Of a stretch of DNA of 64,000 nucleotides, positions 17,222-25,920 are shown piece by piece. Each line of letters starts with the position of its first letter. Position 1 is the stretch's first letter. The notes under the pieces were generated by a model, which was given only the letters and a program-made list of their open reading frames with translations, searched no databases and was not told the origin of the DNA. Source of the DNA: Dehalococcoides mccartyi 195 (GTDB lineage Bacteria > Chloroflexota > Dehalococcoidia > Dehalococcoidales > Dehalococcoidaceae); assembly GCF_000011905.1 (NCBI RefSeq), contig NC_002936.3, forward strand, positions 682,001 through 746,000, given 5' to 3'. Position numbers and translations under genes: made by a program.

Positions 17222-17884
17222 ATGTACGAAGATATTACTCGGAACATAAGGGACATACTGGCTGAGCTGCCGCCTGATGTGACACTTGAAGCGGCTGTCA
17301 AAAAACGCCAGCCGGCTGAAATACTGGCGGCTATAGAGGCCGGGGTAAAGATAATTGGGCATAACTATCTATCCGAAGCGGAGCAAACTTACCCGCTTAT
17401 AGGGGAAAAGGTTGAGTGGCATTTTATCGGCAAGCTTCAGTCAAACAAATGCAAAAAAATTGTCCGTTTGTTTTCGGTGGTTGAAACGGTGGATAGTTTT
17501 GAAATAGCCTCCGAGTTAAACCGCAGAGCTGCCGAAATTGACAAGGTTTTATCTGTGTTTATAGAGATAAACAGCGGACGGGAAGAACAGAAATCAGGGG
17601 TATTGCCGGAAGATACCGTGGAACTGGCAAAGCGGTTATCCGGCTTGTCAAATCTCAGGCTTTCAGGGCTTATGACTATGGGGCCGGCACTGGAAGACCC
17701 TGATGAACTGCGTAGCGTATTCCGCCTGACTAAAAACAAGTTTGATGAAATAGCCGCTATGGGTTTGCCTAATACCGAGCTTAAGTTTCTTTCCATGGGC
17801 ATGTCGGGCTCTTATAAAGTGGCCGTTCAGGAAGGAACTAATCTGGTCAGGCTGGGCACGCGTATTTTTGGCCCCCGACCCTAA
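17222..17884 (+). CDS. YggS/PLPBP-family PLP-binding protein
   Basis: A 220-residue member of the PLP homeostasis family (alanine-racemase-like barrel). The PLP lysine is retained in LEAAVKKRQPAEI, at the place of the family's VAVSKT; the usual FGENYVQE is IGHNYLSEAE, and WHFIGKLQSNK and the C-terminal LSMGMSGSYKVAVQEGTNLVRLGTRIFG are clear. The replacement of S by V before the lysine and of GEN by GHN is a divergent version of the cofactor pocket. ATG 17222 begins at MYEDITRNI; longer frames would run into the zinc-ribbon gene. Its TAA overlaps the stop of the convergent HAD gene by 4 bp. Confidence 0.88.
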   Translation: MYEDITRNIRDILAELPPDVTLEAAVKKRQPAEILAAIEAGVKIIGHNYLSEAEQTYPLIGEKVEWHFIGKLQSNKCKKIVRLFSVVETVDSFEIASELNRRAAEIDKVLSVFIEINSGREEQKSGVLPEDTVELAKRLSGLSNLRLSGLMTMGPALEDPDELRSVFRLTKNKFDEIAAMGLPNTELKFLSMGMSGSYKVAVQEGTNLVRLGTRIFGPRP

Positions 17885-18540
17885 CGGGGCAGTGCTTTTA
17901 AGTGGAATACGATATCGTGCAGGTCCTGAAAAGGATAGCAGGGCAGATTACTCTGCTTAAAACGGTCAAGCAGCATATCGGTAGCAAAGGCGTATTCACA
18001 TAGCTTGGCCGGCGGAAAATCAGAAGGGCCGTTACCGGCATAAATTACCTGGTAATTTTGTGATTTATAGTGGTTGGTATAGCTCTCTTTAAAGCCGTTT
18101 TCTACCATTTTGCCGTCAGGCCCGTAATAACGGGCATCTAGGCCGTTGCTGGTGAAAAGCGTGCGGGCGGCATTTATCTCAATATCTTTAAATCCCATTT
18201 CTTCCAGCATGGTATGAATATAAAAATCTAAGCCGTTACTTACCACCGAAAAGCGGATATCTTCCTGGCGGCAGTAGTTGATAAGTTCGTAAATGCCCTT
18301 CTTGGGTATGGCATTCTTGCGGATAAAATCAACCAGTGTTTCACGGTCTTCTTTTACCAGGGCGAAAGCCCGGTAATTAAAGTCACCTACGCTTATCTTG
18401 CCCTCTTGGTATTCACGCAGAATAGCACACCAGTCACCCTGGGCATATTTCTCAAGTATTAAAAAGCTTACATCCCCTTCGGTAAGGGTGCCGTCAAAAT
18501 CACTCTGGAACATTATTTTAGGTTTATGAGCAACGGGCAT
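17881..18540 (-). CDS. HAD-superfamily phosphatase (HAD-IB, MtnX/PSP-like)
   Basis: A 219-residue cytoplasmic hydrolase. Motif I is SDFDGTLTEGD with nucleophile D14 and acid D16; motif II is SVVSNGLDF with the Ser near 100; motif III is the acidic GNGPSDFPPAK region near 170-180. The layout resembles the MtnX group (2-hydroxy-3-keto-5-methylthiopentenyl-1-phosphate phosphatase) and phosphoserine phosphatase. I see no methionine-salvage genes nearby, so the substrate is open. It starts 22 bp after the peptide deformylase gene ends and probably shares its transcript. Confidence 0.8.
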   Translation of the reverse strand: MPVAHKPKIMFQSDFDGTLTEGDVSFLILEKYAQGDWCAILREYQEGKISVGDFNYRAFALVKEDRETLVDFIRKNAIPKKGIYELINYCRQEDIRFSVVSNGLDFYIHTMLEEMGFKDIEINAARTLFTSNGLDARYYGPDGKMVENGFKESYTNHYKSQNYQVIYAGNGPSDFPPAKLCEYAFATDMLLDRFKQSNLPCYPFQDLHDIVFHLKALPR

Positions 18541-18562
18541 ATATGTTTATCCTGTTCATCTG

Positions 18563-19066
18563 CTAATCACGGATTTCTTCGGGTATTTCATCTTCCGGCT
18601 GTATCTCATGCAGTTTTTCTTCACTCTCAAGGTGGTCTATATAAAGTATTCCGTCCAGGTGTTCGGTTTCATGTTCCAGCAGCTGGGCAACAACACCGGT
18701 ACCTTTTATGCGGAAAGCCTTACCGTGGCGGTCAAGCCCCTTGGCAGTGACAGTTTCGGCTCTGGTAAGTTCACCAAAATAACCTGGAATGGAAAGGCAG
18801 CCTTCGGTCACCTGTCTCTGCCCTTCTTTTTTCACAATCTCAGGGTTAATAAGCACTGTGGCTTCTTTAGCGTCCGGTTCGCGGAAAACTATCAGCCTTA
18901 GAGATACGCCTACCTGCGGGGCAGCAAGCCCTGCTCCGTCAGCGCTCTTCATGGTTTCAATCATGTCATCAATGAGTGTTTGAATAGAGCCGTCAATAGA
19001 CGGTACTTTTTTAGCCTTCTTCCTTAATATAGGCTCAGGCAACTCACAGATGCGGCGTATTGCCAT
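18563..19066 (-). CDS. def: Peptide deformylase
   Basis: A 167-residue metalloenzyme that removes the formyl group from nascent proteins. All three motifs are intact: [10 protein letters not shown] (44-53), EGCLS (88-92, metal ligand C90) and [12 protein letters not shown] with H132, catalytic E133 and H136. The C-terminus is extended and acidic. It is first in a def-HAD pair; no fmt gene is adjacent in this window. Confidence 0.97.
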
Positions 19067-19191
19067 GAAATTTCTCTCCGTTTATGCATTAGTTTTTGAA
19101 ATTACCCTGTAATTATAGCATATTTAGCTTTGGCGGACAAAAAGTCAGACTTGCTCAAAGTTAAGCACTATGCTACCATATCTTGCACAGT

Positions 19192-19268
19192 CGGGGTGTA
19201 GCGCAGCCTGGTAGCGCACCTGAATGGGGTTCAGGTGGTCGGAGGTTCAAATCCTCTCACCCCGACCA
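19192..19268 (+). tRNA. tRNA-Pro(GGG)
   Basis: A 77-base cloverleaf with acceptor arms CGGGGTG/CACCCCG, anticodon stem CCTGA/TCAGG and loop ATGGGGT (anticodon GGG), T arm with TTCAAAT, and encoded CCA. It starts with C, as tRNA-Pro usually does. Confidence 0.95.
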
Positions 19269-19281
19269 TTTTCTTTAAACG

Positions 19282-19310
19282 AAAGCCCTCTTTTAAAAGA
19301 GGGCTTTTTT
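19282..19310 (+). terminator. Terminator after tRNA-Pro
   Basis: Perfect 13-bp arms AAAGCCCTCTTTT and AAAAGAGGGCTTT meet without unpaired loop bases (the real loop will take the central T/A pairs) and are followed by TTT. It begins 14 bases after the tRNA. The symmetric A/T runs mean it may also act for the minus-strand heliorhodopsin operon. Confidence 0.85.
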
Positions 19311-19351
19311 ATTGCCGGGTCAGCAAGTTTAGGATGCTTGTTCAGGCTCGT

Positions 19352-20155
19352 TTAAGAACCGCCTGCCAGTGCTCCTCCAAATACCTGCCAGGCCAGAGCT
19401 GTCTTGGCAGTAAGGCTCAGGAATATATAAACCTTCTCGCCAAACAGGTAATCCCGCCACTTGCCCACTTTCTTGTATTGCAGCCACATGTTTAGAGCAA
19501 AGCTGAAAAAGAAAACGAATAGAGTAGGCAGGGTAAAATAAACAAAGGTGGGTATATTTTCGCTGGCTTGCGATATTGCCCCGAAGAAATAAATACTTAT
19601 AGCCACCCAGGGTATGAATCCGGCAAAACACCCGAAAGTGTATGAAAGCCAGTTGGTTTTGGATGTGGTCTGGTTATGAAGCTCCATCATCAGGCCAAAC
19701 AGATTCATAGCAGCATTTGCCCCGAAAATTGCAATCAAAGTGGCTATATCATATATGCCGCTTAGCATGGCAATAAGTACAATCATAACAGACGAACTTA
19801 AGGCATATTCGTACCAGCGGGCGTAGTTAATCCCTTTTGATAAATTAGATTTGTACCAATCAAATATGCCCGGTGCAGATAACAGAAAATGGGCTGCGGC
19901 TGAAAGCAGCAGAAAAATGGCTACCATGGGGCCTATAGGCAGGTCAAAAAGTATTTCGGGTGGTTTAAAAGTAATCCCGCCGGGCCCGCCGCCGATAAAG
20001 TTAGTAGTAACCGGAAGTGAAAAACTGTTGCTGAGGAATAAGATAAGTATTGATTGGGCTAAATGGAAACTGCCCATGACAAGGTTATAAACCCGCAGAT
20101 TCCTAAACGCTTGTGGCTGATTCAGCTCAGGCTGTTTTACTTTTTTGTTAGCCAT
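19352..20155 (-). CDS. Heliorhodopsin
   Basis: A 267-residue seven-helix membrane protein. The retinal lysine is K251 in the last helix (FLSLTAKTALAWQ), the family's SLxAKxxLAWQ signature. Helix 3 has ARWYEYALSSS with the counterion Glu at E116, followed by IVLIAMLSGI. Conserved histidines appear at H31 (MGSFHLAQ) and H89 (SAAAHFLLSA), as in the heliorhodopsin 48C12 pocket. These features separate it from type 1 rhodopsins. Heliorhodopsins bind all-trans retinal, have inverted orientation, long photocycles, and are generally thought to be non-pumping. I chose ATG 20155 with GGGAGG 4 bases upstream. It is last in a hydrolase-DUF2177-heliorhodopsin run. No retinal-producing dioxygenase is seen in the window. 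Confidence 0.93.
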   Translation of the reverse strand: MANKKVKQPELNQPQAFRNLRVYNLVMGSFHLAQSILILFLSNSFSLPVTTNFIGGGPGGITFKPPEILFDLPIGPMVAIFLLLSAAAHFLLSAPGIFDWYKSNLSKGINYARWYEYALSSSVMIVLIAMLSGIYDIATLIAIFGANAAMNLFGLMMELHNQTTSKTNWLSYTFGCFAGFIPWVAISIYFFGAISQASENIPTFVYFTLPTLFVFFFSFALNMWLQYKKVGKWRDYLFGEKVYIFLSLTAKTALAWQVFGGALAGGS

Positions 20156-20207
20156 ATTACCTCCCGTCACCATTTACAGGTAAAAACAGGTAAACTCTCA
20201 AAAAAAG

Positions 20208-20609
20208 TTACAGGCTGTACAAAATGCCGCCTGTCAGTCCGGCGGCAGCACCCAGAAAAACCCCCCAGCCCATATCTACCAAAGCCATCTTCAGGCTGAA
20301 ACTATTTAAAGTGGAATAATTAGTCAGGTCATGAACGCCGTAAGTAATAAAACCGAAAAGCCCGCCATAAGCCAGAGCGGCAAAAATATTGTCATCTGCC
20401 AAGGGCAAAGCCATAGTTACTATGCCCAAACTGAAAATCAGATAAACCAGTATGGCTGAAGGCCAGTCCGGTGACATACTCCCTCCGCTCCAGCGGGCAA
20501 TGGAAGAAAGTTCGGTCACGTAAAATTTTTTGGCAATTAACCCAATCCAAATCATGTCCAGGACAAAGATAAGCACCAGTAATATCAGGTAGACCAGCAG
20601 ACCGCTCAT
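20208..20609 (-). CDS. DUF2177-family membrane protein
   Basis: A 133-residue integral membrane protein with four hydrophobic segments (about 3-25, 52-70, 75-95, 108-130). The N-terminal FVLDMIWIGLIAKKFY and the central FGFITYGVHDLTNYSTL match the DUF2177 family as I know it; no activity is established. AGGAGG lies 4 bases before the ATG. It starts 9 bp after the hydrolase gene and is 52 bp from heliorhodopsin, so a three-gene transcript is likely, and it is the closest candidate partner for the photoreceptor (inference). Confidence 0.8.
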   Translation of the reverse strand: MSGLLVYLILLVLIFVLDMIWIGLIAKKFYVTELSSIARWSGGSMSPDWPSAILVYLIFSLGIVTMALPLADDNIFAALAYGGLFGFITYGVHDLTNYSTLNSFSLKMALVDMGWGVFLGAAAGLTGGILYSL

Positions 20610-20618
20610 CTTTCCTCC

Positions 20619-21278
20619 TCAGGCCGTCTTTTCCATGTATTCTATAAACCAGCCGCCGGCCAGTTCGGCTACTTTTTCAAGTGCCCCTGGTTCTTCAAAA
20701 AGATGGCTGGCTCCCGGTAATATACACAGATGATTAGGAGCGCGCATTATCTTTTGGGCTTGAGTATTCAGTTTTAACACCTGAGAGTCCTTCTCCCCTA
20801 CTATAAATAAAGTGGGGGATTCCACCATGGGCAGCAGTTCTTTGGCAAGGTCAGGCCGGCCTCCTCTGGAGACTACCGCTTTTATCTGTCCGGGCAGCAG
20901 CGAAGATGCGTAGAGCGCGGCGGCGGCTCCGGTACTTGCCCCGAAATATCCCAGCGGCAGGTCTTTGGTTTCTTCCCTGTCCTTCAGCATTTCGGTTACT
21001 TTTATAACCCTGTCTGCCAGAAAGCGGAAATTGTAGCGGGTATTGGCTATCAGGATATCCACCATATCTTCTTGGGGTGTCAGCAAATCAAATAAAAATG
21101 TAGCTAAACCGTAGCTGTTCAGCTGGTGGGCAACCTGACGGTTGCGGGGACTCTGGCGGTTTGAACCGGAGCCGTGCACAAATATCACCAGCCCTATGGG
21201 TTCCGGCGGTACAGCCAGCTCACCGGGCAGTTTGGTAGTGCCTATGACAACATTTATGGTTTTTTCGTATATCTGCAT
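20619..21278 (-). CDS. Alpha/beta hydrolase, dienelactone-hydrolase-like
   Basis: A 219-residue single-domain alpha/beta hydrolase. The oxyanion strand is VHGSGSN (34-40); the nucleophile elbow is GASTG with S115; D164 in VGEKDSQ and H192 in GASHLFEE complete the triad. Lacking a signal peptide, it should be cytoplasmic. The GASTG version is common in small hydrolases fused or linked to phosphoribosyltransferase-like proteins. First gene of the heliorhodopsin run; AGGA precedes the ATG. The substrate cannot be read from sequence. Confidence 0.8.
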   Translation of the reverse strand: MQIYEKTINVVIGTTKLPGELAVPPEPIGLVIFVHGSGSNRQSPRNRQVAHQLNSYGLATFLFDLLTPQEDMVDILIANTRYNFRFLADRVIKVTEMLKDREETKDLPLGYFGASTGAAAALYASSLLPGQIKAVVSRGGRPDLAKELLPMVESPTLFIVGEKDSQVLKLNTQAQKIMRAPNHLCILPGASHLFEEPGALEKVAELAGGWFIEYMEKTA

Positions 21279-21490
21279 AAAAATTCCTGGCTATAGTATA
21301 TGGCATTACTCTACCAAAGTCATTATAAATAAAGCAAAATTGTTAAGATATATTTAAAAATAGGTGTTTTCCCATAGTCCAAATAAGTACTAATACGCAT
21401 TATCTTTAGCGGTCAATTATTGTAACCTTCTAACACAGACAGACTCTTTTCCTCACAGCGTTTGAGTCAATAAATATGGAGGAGGCCGAA

Positions 21491-21655
21491 ATGAAAGTTA
21501 CAATCAACGCCTGCCCCAAGTGCAAAAAGGAGAGGGTTATCAGGATAGAGGATGAAAATAACCTTTATGAGTATCGGGAAAGATATGTGCATCAAGATTG
21601 TGCCAAATGCCTAGCCAAGGAGATGGAATCTAAGGCAGTGGGTGCTGCAGCCTGA
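21491..21655 (+). CDS. Small zinc-finger protein, 54 residues
   Basis: A short gene with ATG 21491 preceded by GGAGGAGG and TGA at 21653-21655. The product, starting MKVTINACPKCKKERVIRI, has CPKC (residues 8-11) and a second knuckle C37-AK-C40, so one zinc site in a two-knuckle arrangement; the rest is charged. Coding support comes from the strong ribosome site, the paired knuckles and the terminator 24 bases after the stop. It is divergent from the heliorhodopsin operon, with about 210 bases between. Function unknown; possibly DNA- or protein-binding. Confidence 0.72.
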   Translation: MKVTINACPKCKKERVIRIEDENNLYEYRERYVHQDCAKCLAKEMESKAVGAAA

Positions 21656-21679
21656 CTATAGTATCACTTCAATAATAAA

Positions 21680-21707
21680 GCCCCCGGTTTTTCGGCCGGG
21701 GGCTTTT
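21680..21707. terminator. Bidirectional terminator between the zinc-finger gene and hppA
   Basis: Arms GCCCCCGG (21680-21687) and CCGGGGGC (21696-21703) with an 8-base loop. On the plus strand TTTT follows; on the minus strand TTTATTATT follows. It lies 24 bases after the plus-strand stop and 24 bases after the hppA stop. Confidence 0.85.
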
Positions 21708-21727
21708 GATTTTGGTTAACTATTTTA

Positions 21728-23854
21728 CTAGATAAAGAGGGGGGCCAGTACCAGAGTAATGGTGGAGAGTAACTTTATCAGTACGTGGATTGAAGGGCCG
21801 GCAGTATCCTTGAAGGGGTCACCTACCGTATCACCTACCACGGTTGCGGCATGAGTAACAGTATGTTTCATAACGGGGCTGCCGTCTGATTCAAGCATTT
21901 CGCCGGTTTCAATGTATTTCTTGGCATTATCCCAGGCACCGCCGGAGTTATTCAGATAAGCGGCCATCATAATACCGCTTATGGTGCCTACCATCAGGAA
22001 TCCGGCAATGGCCATAGCGGAATCATATCCGGTCACCTTAAGGAAAATACCCAGCACAATGGGCGAAAGAACCGGAAGCAGTCCGGGGAAAATCATTTCA
22101 CGCAGGCCGGCAGCAGCGGTTATATCTACTGCGCGGGCGTAATCCGGGCGTGAAGTCCCGGCCAGAATACCGGGGTCAGCCTTGAACTGGCGGCGTACTT
22201 CTTCAATAATCTTGGAGGCAGTTTTGCCTACGGCTTTGATAGCTACAGCAGAGAAGAAGAATACCAAGGCAACCGCCAGCAAGCCGCCTACAAATACTTC
22301 TATACGTGAAAGGTCTACCGCCATCATTTCGGTTTCGCCGCGAAGGAAGGCAACCCGCTCCAGGTAAGCCTCAAAGAGCAGGAAAGCAGCCAGACCGGCA
22401 GAGGCCAGAGCATAGCCCTTGGTCAAAGCCTTGGTAGTATTGCCTACGGCATCCAGATGATCGGTAATTTTCCTTACCTTGCCGCCTACTCCGGCCATTT
22501 CAATAACACCATTGGCGTTATCGGTAATGGGGCCGAATGTATCCATGGCAAGGATAAAGGGACAGGTCATAAGCATACCCATGGTAGCAGCGGCCGTACC
22601 GAACACAGCCCCGCCGGCGATACCTGTTTGACCGCCCATCCAGTAAGAAAGCAGCAGAGCGGCACCAATAGTAATGGCGGTGGGCATGGCGGTCTCAAGG
22701 CCGACAGCCGTACCGGAAACGATATTGGTAGCCGGACCGGTGCGTGAGGCATTGGCAATTTCTTTAACAGGGTTATAGCGGAATTCAGTGTAGTACTGGG
22801 TTATGAATACCATGGCTACACTGGTAAGAATACCGATAACGCCTGCGCCAAACAGCCACAGGTCGCCGCCGATAGTTTGGTTAGCTACGAAGAGGCCTAT
22901 TATGGATAAACCCACAGCTGTAAAATAGCCGCGGTTAAGGGCATTCATGGGGCTTTCATTATCCTTACCGCGTACAAACATAATACCTACGATTGAGGCT
23001 ATGATGCCGAAGGCACGGACAACCAGCGGGAAGAGTACCCAGGCAGCATTTCCGGTAGCCAGATAAAGGGTAATACCCAGAATCATGGCACCTATGTTTT
23101 CGGCAGCAGTAGATTCAAATAAATCAGCACCGCGGCCGGCGCAGTCACCTACGTTATCGCCCACCAGGTCAGCGATAACAGCGGCATTGCGGGGGTCATC
23201 TTCGGGGATGCCGGCTTCAACTTTACCCACCAGGTCAGCACCCATGTCAGCGGCTTTGGTGTAAATACCGCCGCCCAACTGGGCAAACAAGGCTACAAAG
23301 CTGGCGCCGAAACCGAAACCGATAATAAGATGGGGAGTTACTTCGGGGTTGCCGCCGTACATGTAATAGATGCCGGCAACGCCTAGCAGGCTTAGGGCAA
23401 CAATAAGGAAACCGGAAACAGCCCCGCCTCTAATAGCTACGGTAACAGCTTCAGAGAGGCCGCCTTTTGCGGCAGCAGCGGCACATCTGAGGTTTGATTT
23501 AACCGAGATGTACATACCTATGATGCCAGAGATACCGGAACATAGAGCACCTGCCATGAAGGCGAGAGCAGTCCGCCAGGCGATACCGAAACCGGTTATG
23601 CCATAGGCTTCCAGTCCGCGTTCGCCACCTAGCAAACCAACCACTGCACCCACAGCTACTGCAGCCACGATGGCCAGAATAGCGATGGTGCGATACTGCC
23701 GCCTCAAGAAAGCTACAGCGCCTTCAAGAATACGGCCGGCAATATCCTGCATAGCCGGGGTACCGGAATCACGACGCATAACATCGCGAATCAGGTAGAG
23801 GGCAAATAGCACGGCAATAAGCCCTGCTGTCCACACCAACCAGGATAGATCCAC
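21728..23854 (-). CDS. hppA: Membrane-bound proton-translocating pyrophosphatase, K+-independent type
   Basis: A 708-residue integral pump that couples pyrophosphate hydrolysis to ion export, with about 16 helices. Catalytic loops are intact: the KAADMGADLVGKVEAGIPED block, NVGDCAGRGADLFES, DNANGVIEM and the C-terminal GDTVGDPFKDTAGPS. The K+-dependence position is GNTTKALTKG with K475 and T478, the combination of K+-independent H+-PPases. GTG 23854 has GGGAG upstream. A second, different M-PPase gene is at 38532-40571. Such a pump recovers energy from biosynthetic pyrophosphate, useful to an energy-limited anaerobe. Confidence 0.96.
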   Translation of the reverse strand: MDLSWLVWTAGLIAVLFALYLIRDVMRRDSGTPAMQDIAGRILEGAVAFLRRQYRTIAILAIVAAVAVGAVVGLLGGERGLEAYGITGFGIAWRTALAFMAGALCSGISGIIGMYISVKSNLRCAAAAAKGGLSEAVTVAIRGGAVSGFLIVALSLLGVAGIYYMYGGNPEVTPHLIIGFGFGASFVALFAQLGGGIYTKAADMGADLVGKVEAGIPEDDPRNAAVIADLVGDNVGDCAGRGADLFESTAAENIGAMILGITLYLATGNAAWVLFPLVVRAFGIIASIVGIMFVRGKDNESPMNALNRGYFTAVGLSIIGLFVANQTIGGDLWLFGAGVIGILTSVAMVFITQYYTEFRYNPVKEIANASRTGPATNIVSGTAVGLETAMPTAITIGAALLLSYWMGGQTGIAGGAVFGTAAATMGMLMTCPFILAMDTFGPITDNANGVIEMAGVGGKVRKITDHLDAVGNTTKALTKGYALASAGLAAFLLFEAYLERVAFLRGETEMMAVDLSRIEVFVGGLLAVALVFFFSAVAIKAVGKTASKIIEEVRRQFKADPGILAGTSRPDYARAVDITAAAGLREMIFPGLLPVLSPIVLGIFLKVTGYDSAMAIAGFLMVGTISGIMMAAYLNNSGGAWDNAKKYIETGEMLESDGSPVMKHTVTHAATVVGDTVGDPFKDTAGPSIHVLIKLLSTITLVLAPLFI

Positions 23855-24039
23855 AGTCTTCTCCCTTTCTTTTTTAATATTCTATTTTTAAACGCCGTAA
23901 GTATAAGTTATAAGTGCATTTTCGTCAAACATATAACCACCTTGAACTTAAGTGATATATATGTAACTTCACATCAGCAGGGTTAGTCATTTTACAAAGC
24001 CGGCTGTATTTTGATATAACTACCCGTCAGGAGACAGTT

Positions 24040-24270
24040 ATGGGTATTGCCAGTTTTATAATAGGGCTTTTTAGTTTGGCCGGCATGGGTATAGGCTTAA
24101 TTCCCTTGCTGGGCACGATAAATTTTTTCAATTTTTTTCTGGCTCTTATCGGTTTGGGATTAGGGGTTGGCGGTATGCTGCGCTCCCCCCGCCACCGCCT
24201 TAGCCTGTTAGGGATGGTACTTTGCGGGCTTTCTCTGGTGCTGGGGTTTATAAAATACATACTGGGCTGA
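24040..24270 (+). CDS. Small membrane protein with two helices
   Basis: A 76-residue hydrophobic protein: one helix at about 5-22, another at about 28-46, then a basic RSPRHR loop and a third hydrophobic run (53-74). ATG 24040 follows GGAG by 6 bases, which together with the length supports a real gene. Some resemblance to DUF4190-like tandem-helix proteins. Convergent with the DUF4870 gene. Function unknown. Confidence 0.65.
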   Translation: MGIASFIIGLFSLAGMGIGLIPLLGTINFFNFFLALIGLGLGVGGMLRSPRHRLSLLGMVLCGLSLVLGFIKYILG

Positions 24271-24291
24271 TATACAAGAACTTTCTGATAT

Positions 24292-24317
24292 AAAAAGGCC
24301 AGACGGTGAAGTCTGGC
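24292..24317 (-). terminator. Terminator after the DUF4870 gene
   Basis: Minus-strand arms GCCAGAC/GTCTGGC (7 bp, 6-base loop) followed by C and TTTTT. It lies about 29 bases downstream of the DUF4870 stop. Confidence 0.75.
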
Positions 24318-24345
24318 TCAGTGTTATCCCCTGGTTTTTCAGAGG

Positions 24346-24675
24346 TTATTTATTTGCCCAGCGCTCGGCTATATCCCCTGCAATAGGCAGTTTATATTTG
24401 AACCCCTGTGCCGCTTTGACTATCAGGACTACCCACAATATGAATGAAAGAACGCTTATTACCCAGGTGATAAATACCCCCAGCACAGGTATTATGGTAA
24501 AAACCAGCCCGATAATCTGAAGTGAACCGAAAACCACCAGTGACTGATAGGCATGGAAGCGGACAAATTTATTATCCTTTTCAAGAATCAGGAATATAAT
24601 AGCGGAAATCCAGGCGAGTACGTAACAAAGTAATCCGGCAACATTTTCCTGCAAACCGGTAGAGGTTTTGGTCAT
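24346..24675 (-). CDS. DUF4870-family membrane protein
   Basis: A 109-residue protein with three hydrophobic helices (about 12-31, 45-66, 67-90). The segments LLCYVLAWISAIIFLILEK, FVRFHAYQSLVVF and the C-terminal AAQGFKYKLP are typical of DUF4870/Tic20-like proteins. AAGGAGATACTA precedes the ATG. No function is established for the family. Followed by a terminator; single-gene unit downstream of the site-2 protease. Confidence 0.85.
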   Translation of the reverse strand: MTKTSTGLQENVAGLLCYVLAWISAIIFLILEKDNKFVRFHAYQSLVVFGSLQIIGLVFTIIPVLGVFITWVISVLSFILWVVLIVKAAQGFKYKLPIAGDIAERWANK

Positions 24676-24748
24676 TAGTATCTCCTTTAATAATCTAGTT
24701 TAAGGCTATATTATTTTAAACTTGGCGTCAATATATCCGGATATATTT

Positions 24749-25891
24749 TTATTGTTTTACATCCGGCTGATTGGTTTCCATTTCCTGTCGCATCTGCAGG
24801 TATTCTATCAGGCTGGTACGGGAAATAATGCCTACCAGTTTGCCATCTGACAAAACCGGCAGTTGGTTAATATCTTTGGACTGCAGCATATTTACAACAC
24901 TGCTCAGATTTTCTTCCGGAGCAACAGTTTGCAGCTTTTCAAGGGGGGTCATTACCTGCCGTACGTATGTCTGGCCAAGTTTATCTGTGGGTATTTTTTT
25001 AATATCACTCAGGCTTATCAGGCCAGTAAGTTGCCCGTTTTCAAATACCGGGAGTGCCCTTTGGTTAAGCGGCAATATATATTCGTGAAGTGTCTGATAG
25101 AGTGTTTTATCCGGGTCAATAGTTTTAAATTCACGCCGCATCACTCTGCTTACGTTTACTGCGCTGAGTATTTCCGAAATAACTGTTTGCTGGTATGACC
25201 CCTGGGCGGCTGTAGCCATGAACCAGCCTATCAGCGCCAGCCAGAGGCCGCTTATTCCTATACCCAGGAAAGCAATGGCAATGCCCCCGAATATTAGCAG
25301 GTAAGCAAAACCCAGCCCCACTCTGGCGGCAATTCGGGTTGCTTTTTTGATGCTGTTTGAGGCATTCCAGATAATAGCTCTGAGTACCCGCCCCCCGTCC
25401 AGGGGGAAACCGGGAATAAGGTTGAAAATGGCCAGCATGGCATTTATCTGAGCCAGGTACAGGAATACTCCGCTGGCTAAAGTGGCATCTAAAGCGGAAA
25501 AAACAGCCTCGAAAGCCCAGAATACCAGTGCCAGTATAATGCTGACTGCCGGACCGGAGATAGCCATGCGGAATTCGGCTCCGGGGTTATCCGGTTCTTT
25601 GGTCAGGTTTGAAACCCCGCCGAAGATAAACAATGTTATGCTTTTAACCGGTATCCCGTGGCGTATAGCTACAATAGAGTGTCCCAGCTCATGGGCTAAA
25701 ACCGAGCCGAAAAGCAGCAGACAGCTTGTAATACCCAGTACCCAGGCGGTAAGGGGGCTTATATTTTCATCTATTGCGGGGTAATAAGCTACTGCCAGAG
25801 ACCAGCTGAGCAGGGCAAAGATGATAAGCCACGAAACATGAATGCCTATCTCTATGCCCAGAATCCGCCCAAGCTTGAAAGAGGATTTCAC
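24749..25891 (-). CDS. Site-2-protease-like zinc metalloprotease (M50) with CBS domains
   Basis: A 380-residue intramembrane protease. The zinc motif HELGH is at residues 67-71 and the third ligand lies in NLIPGFPLDGGRVLRA near 165; several helices surround them. Residues about 245-365 form a paired CBS domain that probably senses an adenine nucleotide or similar ligand (family knowledge). There is no PDZ domain, unlike RseP. A closely similar protein lies 3 kb away (28977-30089), with the zinc motif at the same position. The substrate, typically a membrane-bound anti-sigma factor, is not evident here. Confidence 0.92.
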   Translation of the reverse strand: MKSSFKLGRILGIEIGIHVSWLIIFALLSWSLAVAYYPAIDENISPLTAWVLGITSCLLLFGSVLAHELGHSIVAIRHGIPVKSITLFIFGGVSNLTKEPDNPGAEFRMAISGPAVSIILALVFWAFEAVFSALDATLASGVFLYLAQINAMLAIFNLIPGFPLDGGRVLRAIIWNASNSIKKATRIAARVGLGFAYLLIFGGIAIAFLGIGISGLWLALIGWFMATAAQGSYQQTVISEILSAVNVSRVMRREFKTIDPDKTLYQTLHEYILPLNQRALPVFENGQLTGLISLSDIKKIPTDKLGQTYVRQVMTPLEKLQTVAPEENLSSVVNMLQSKDINQLPVLSDGKLVGIISRTSLIEYLQMRQEMETNQPDVKQ

Positions 25892-25920
25892 GGTCTCCCT
25901 CCGTTAGCTGTAAGGAGTTA

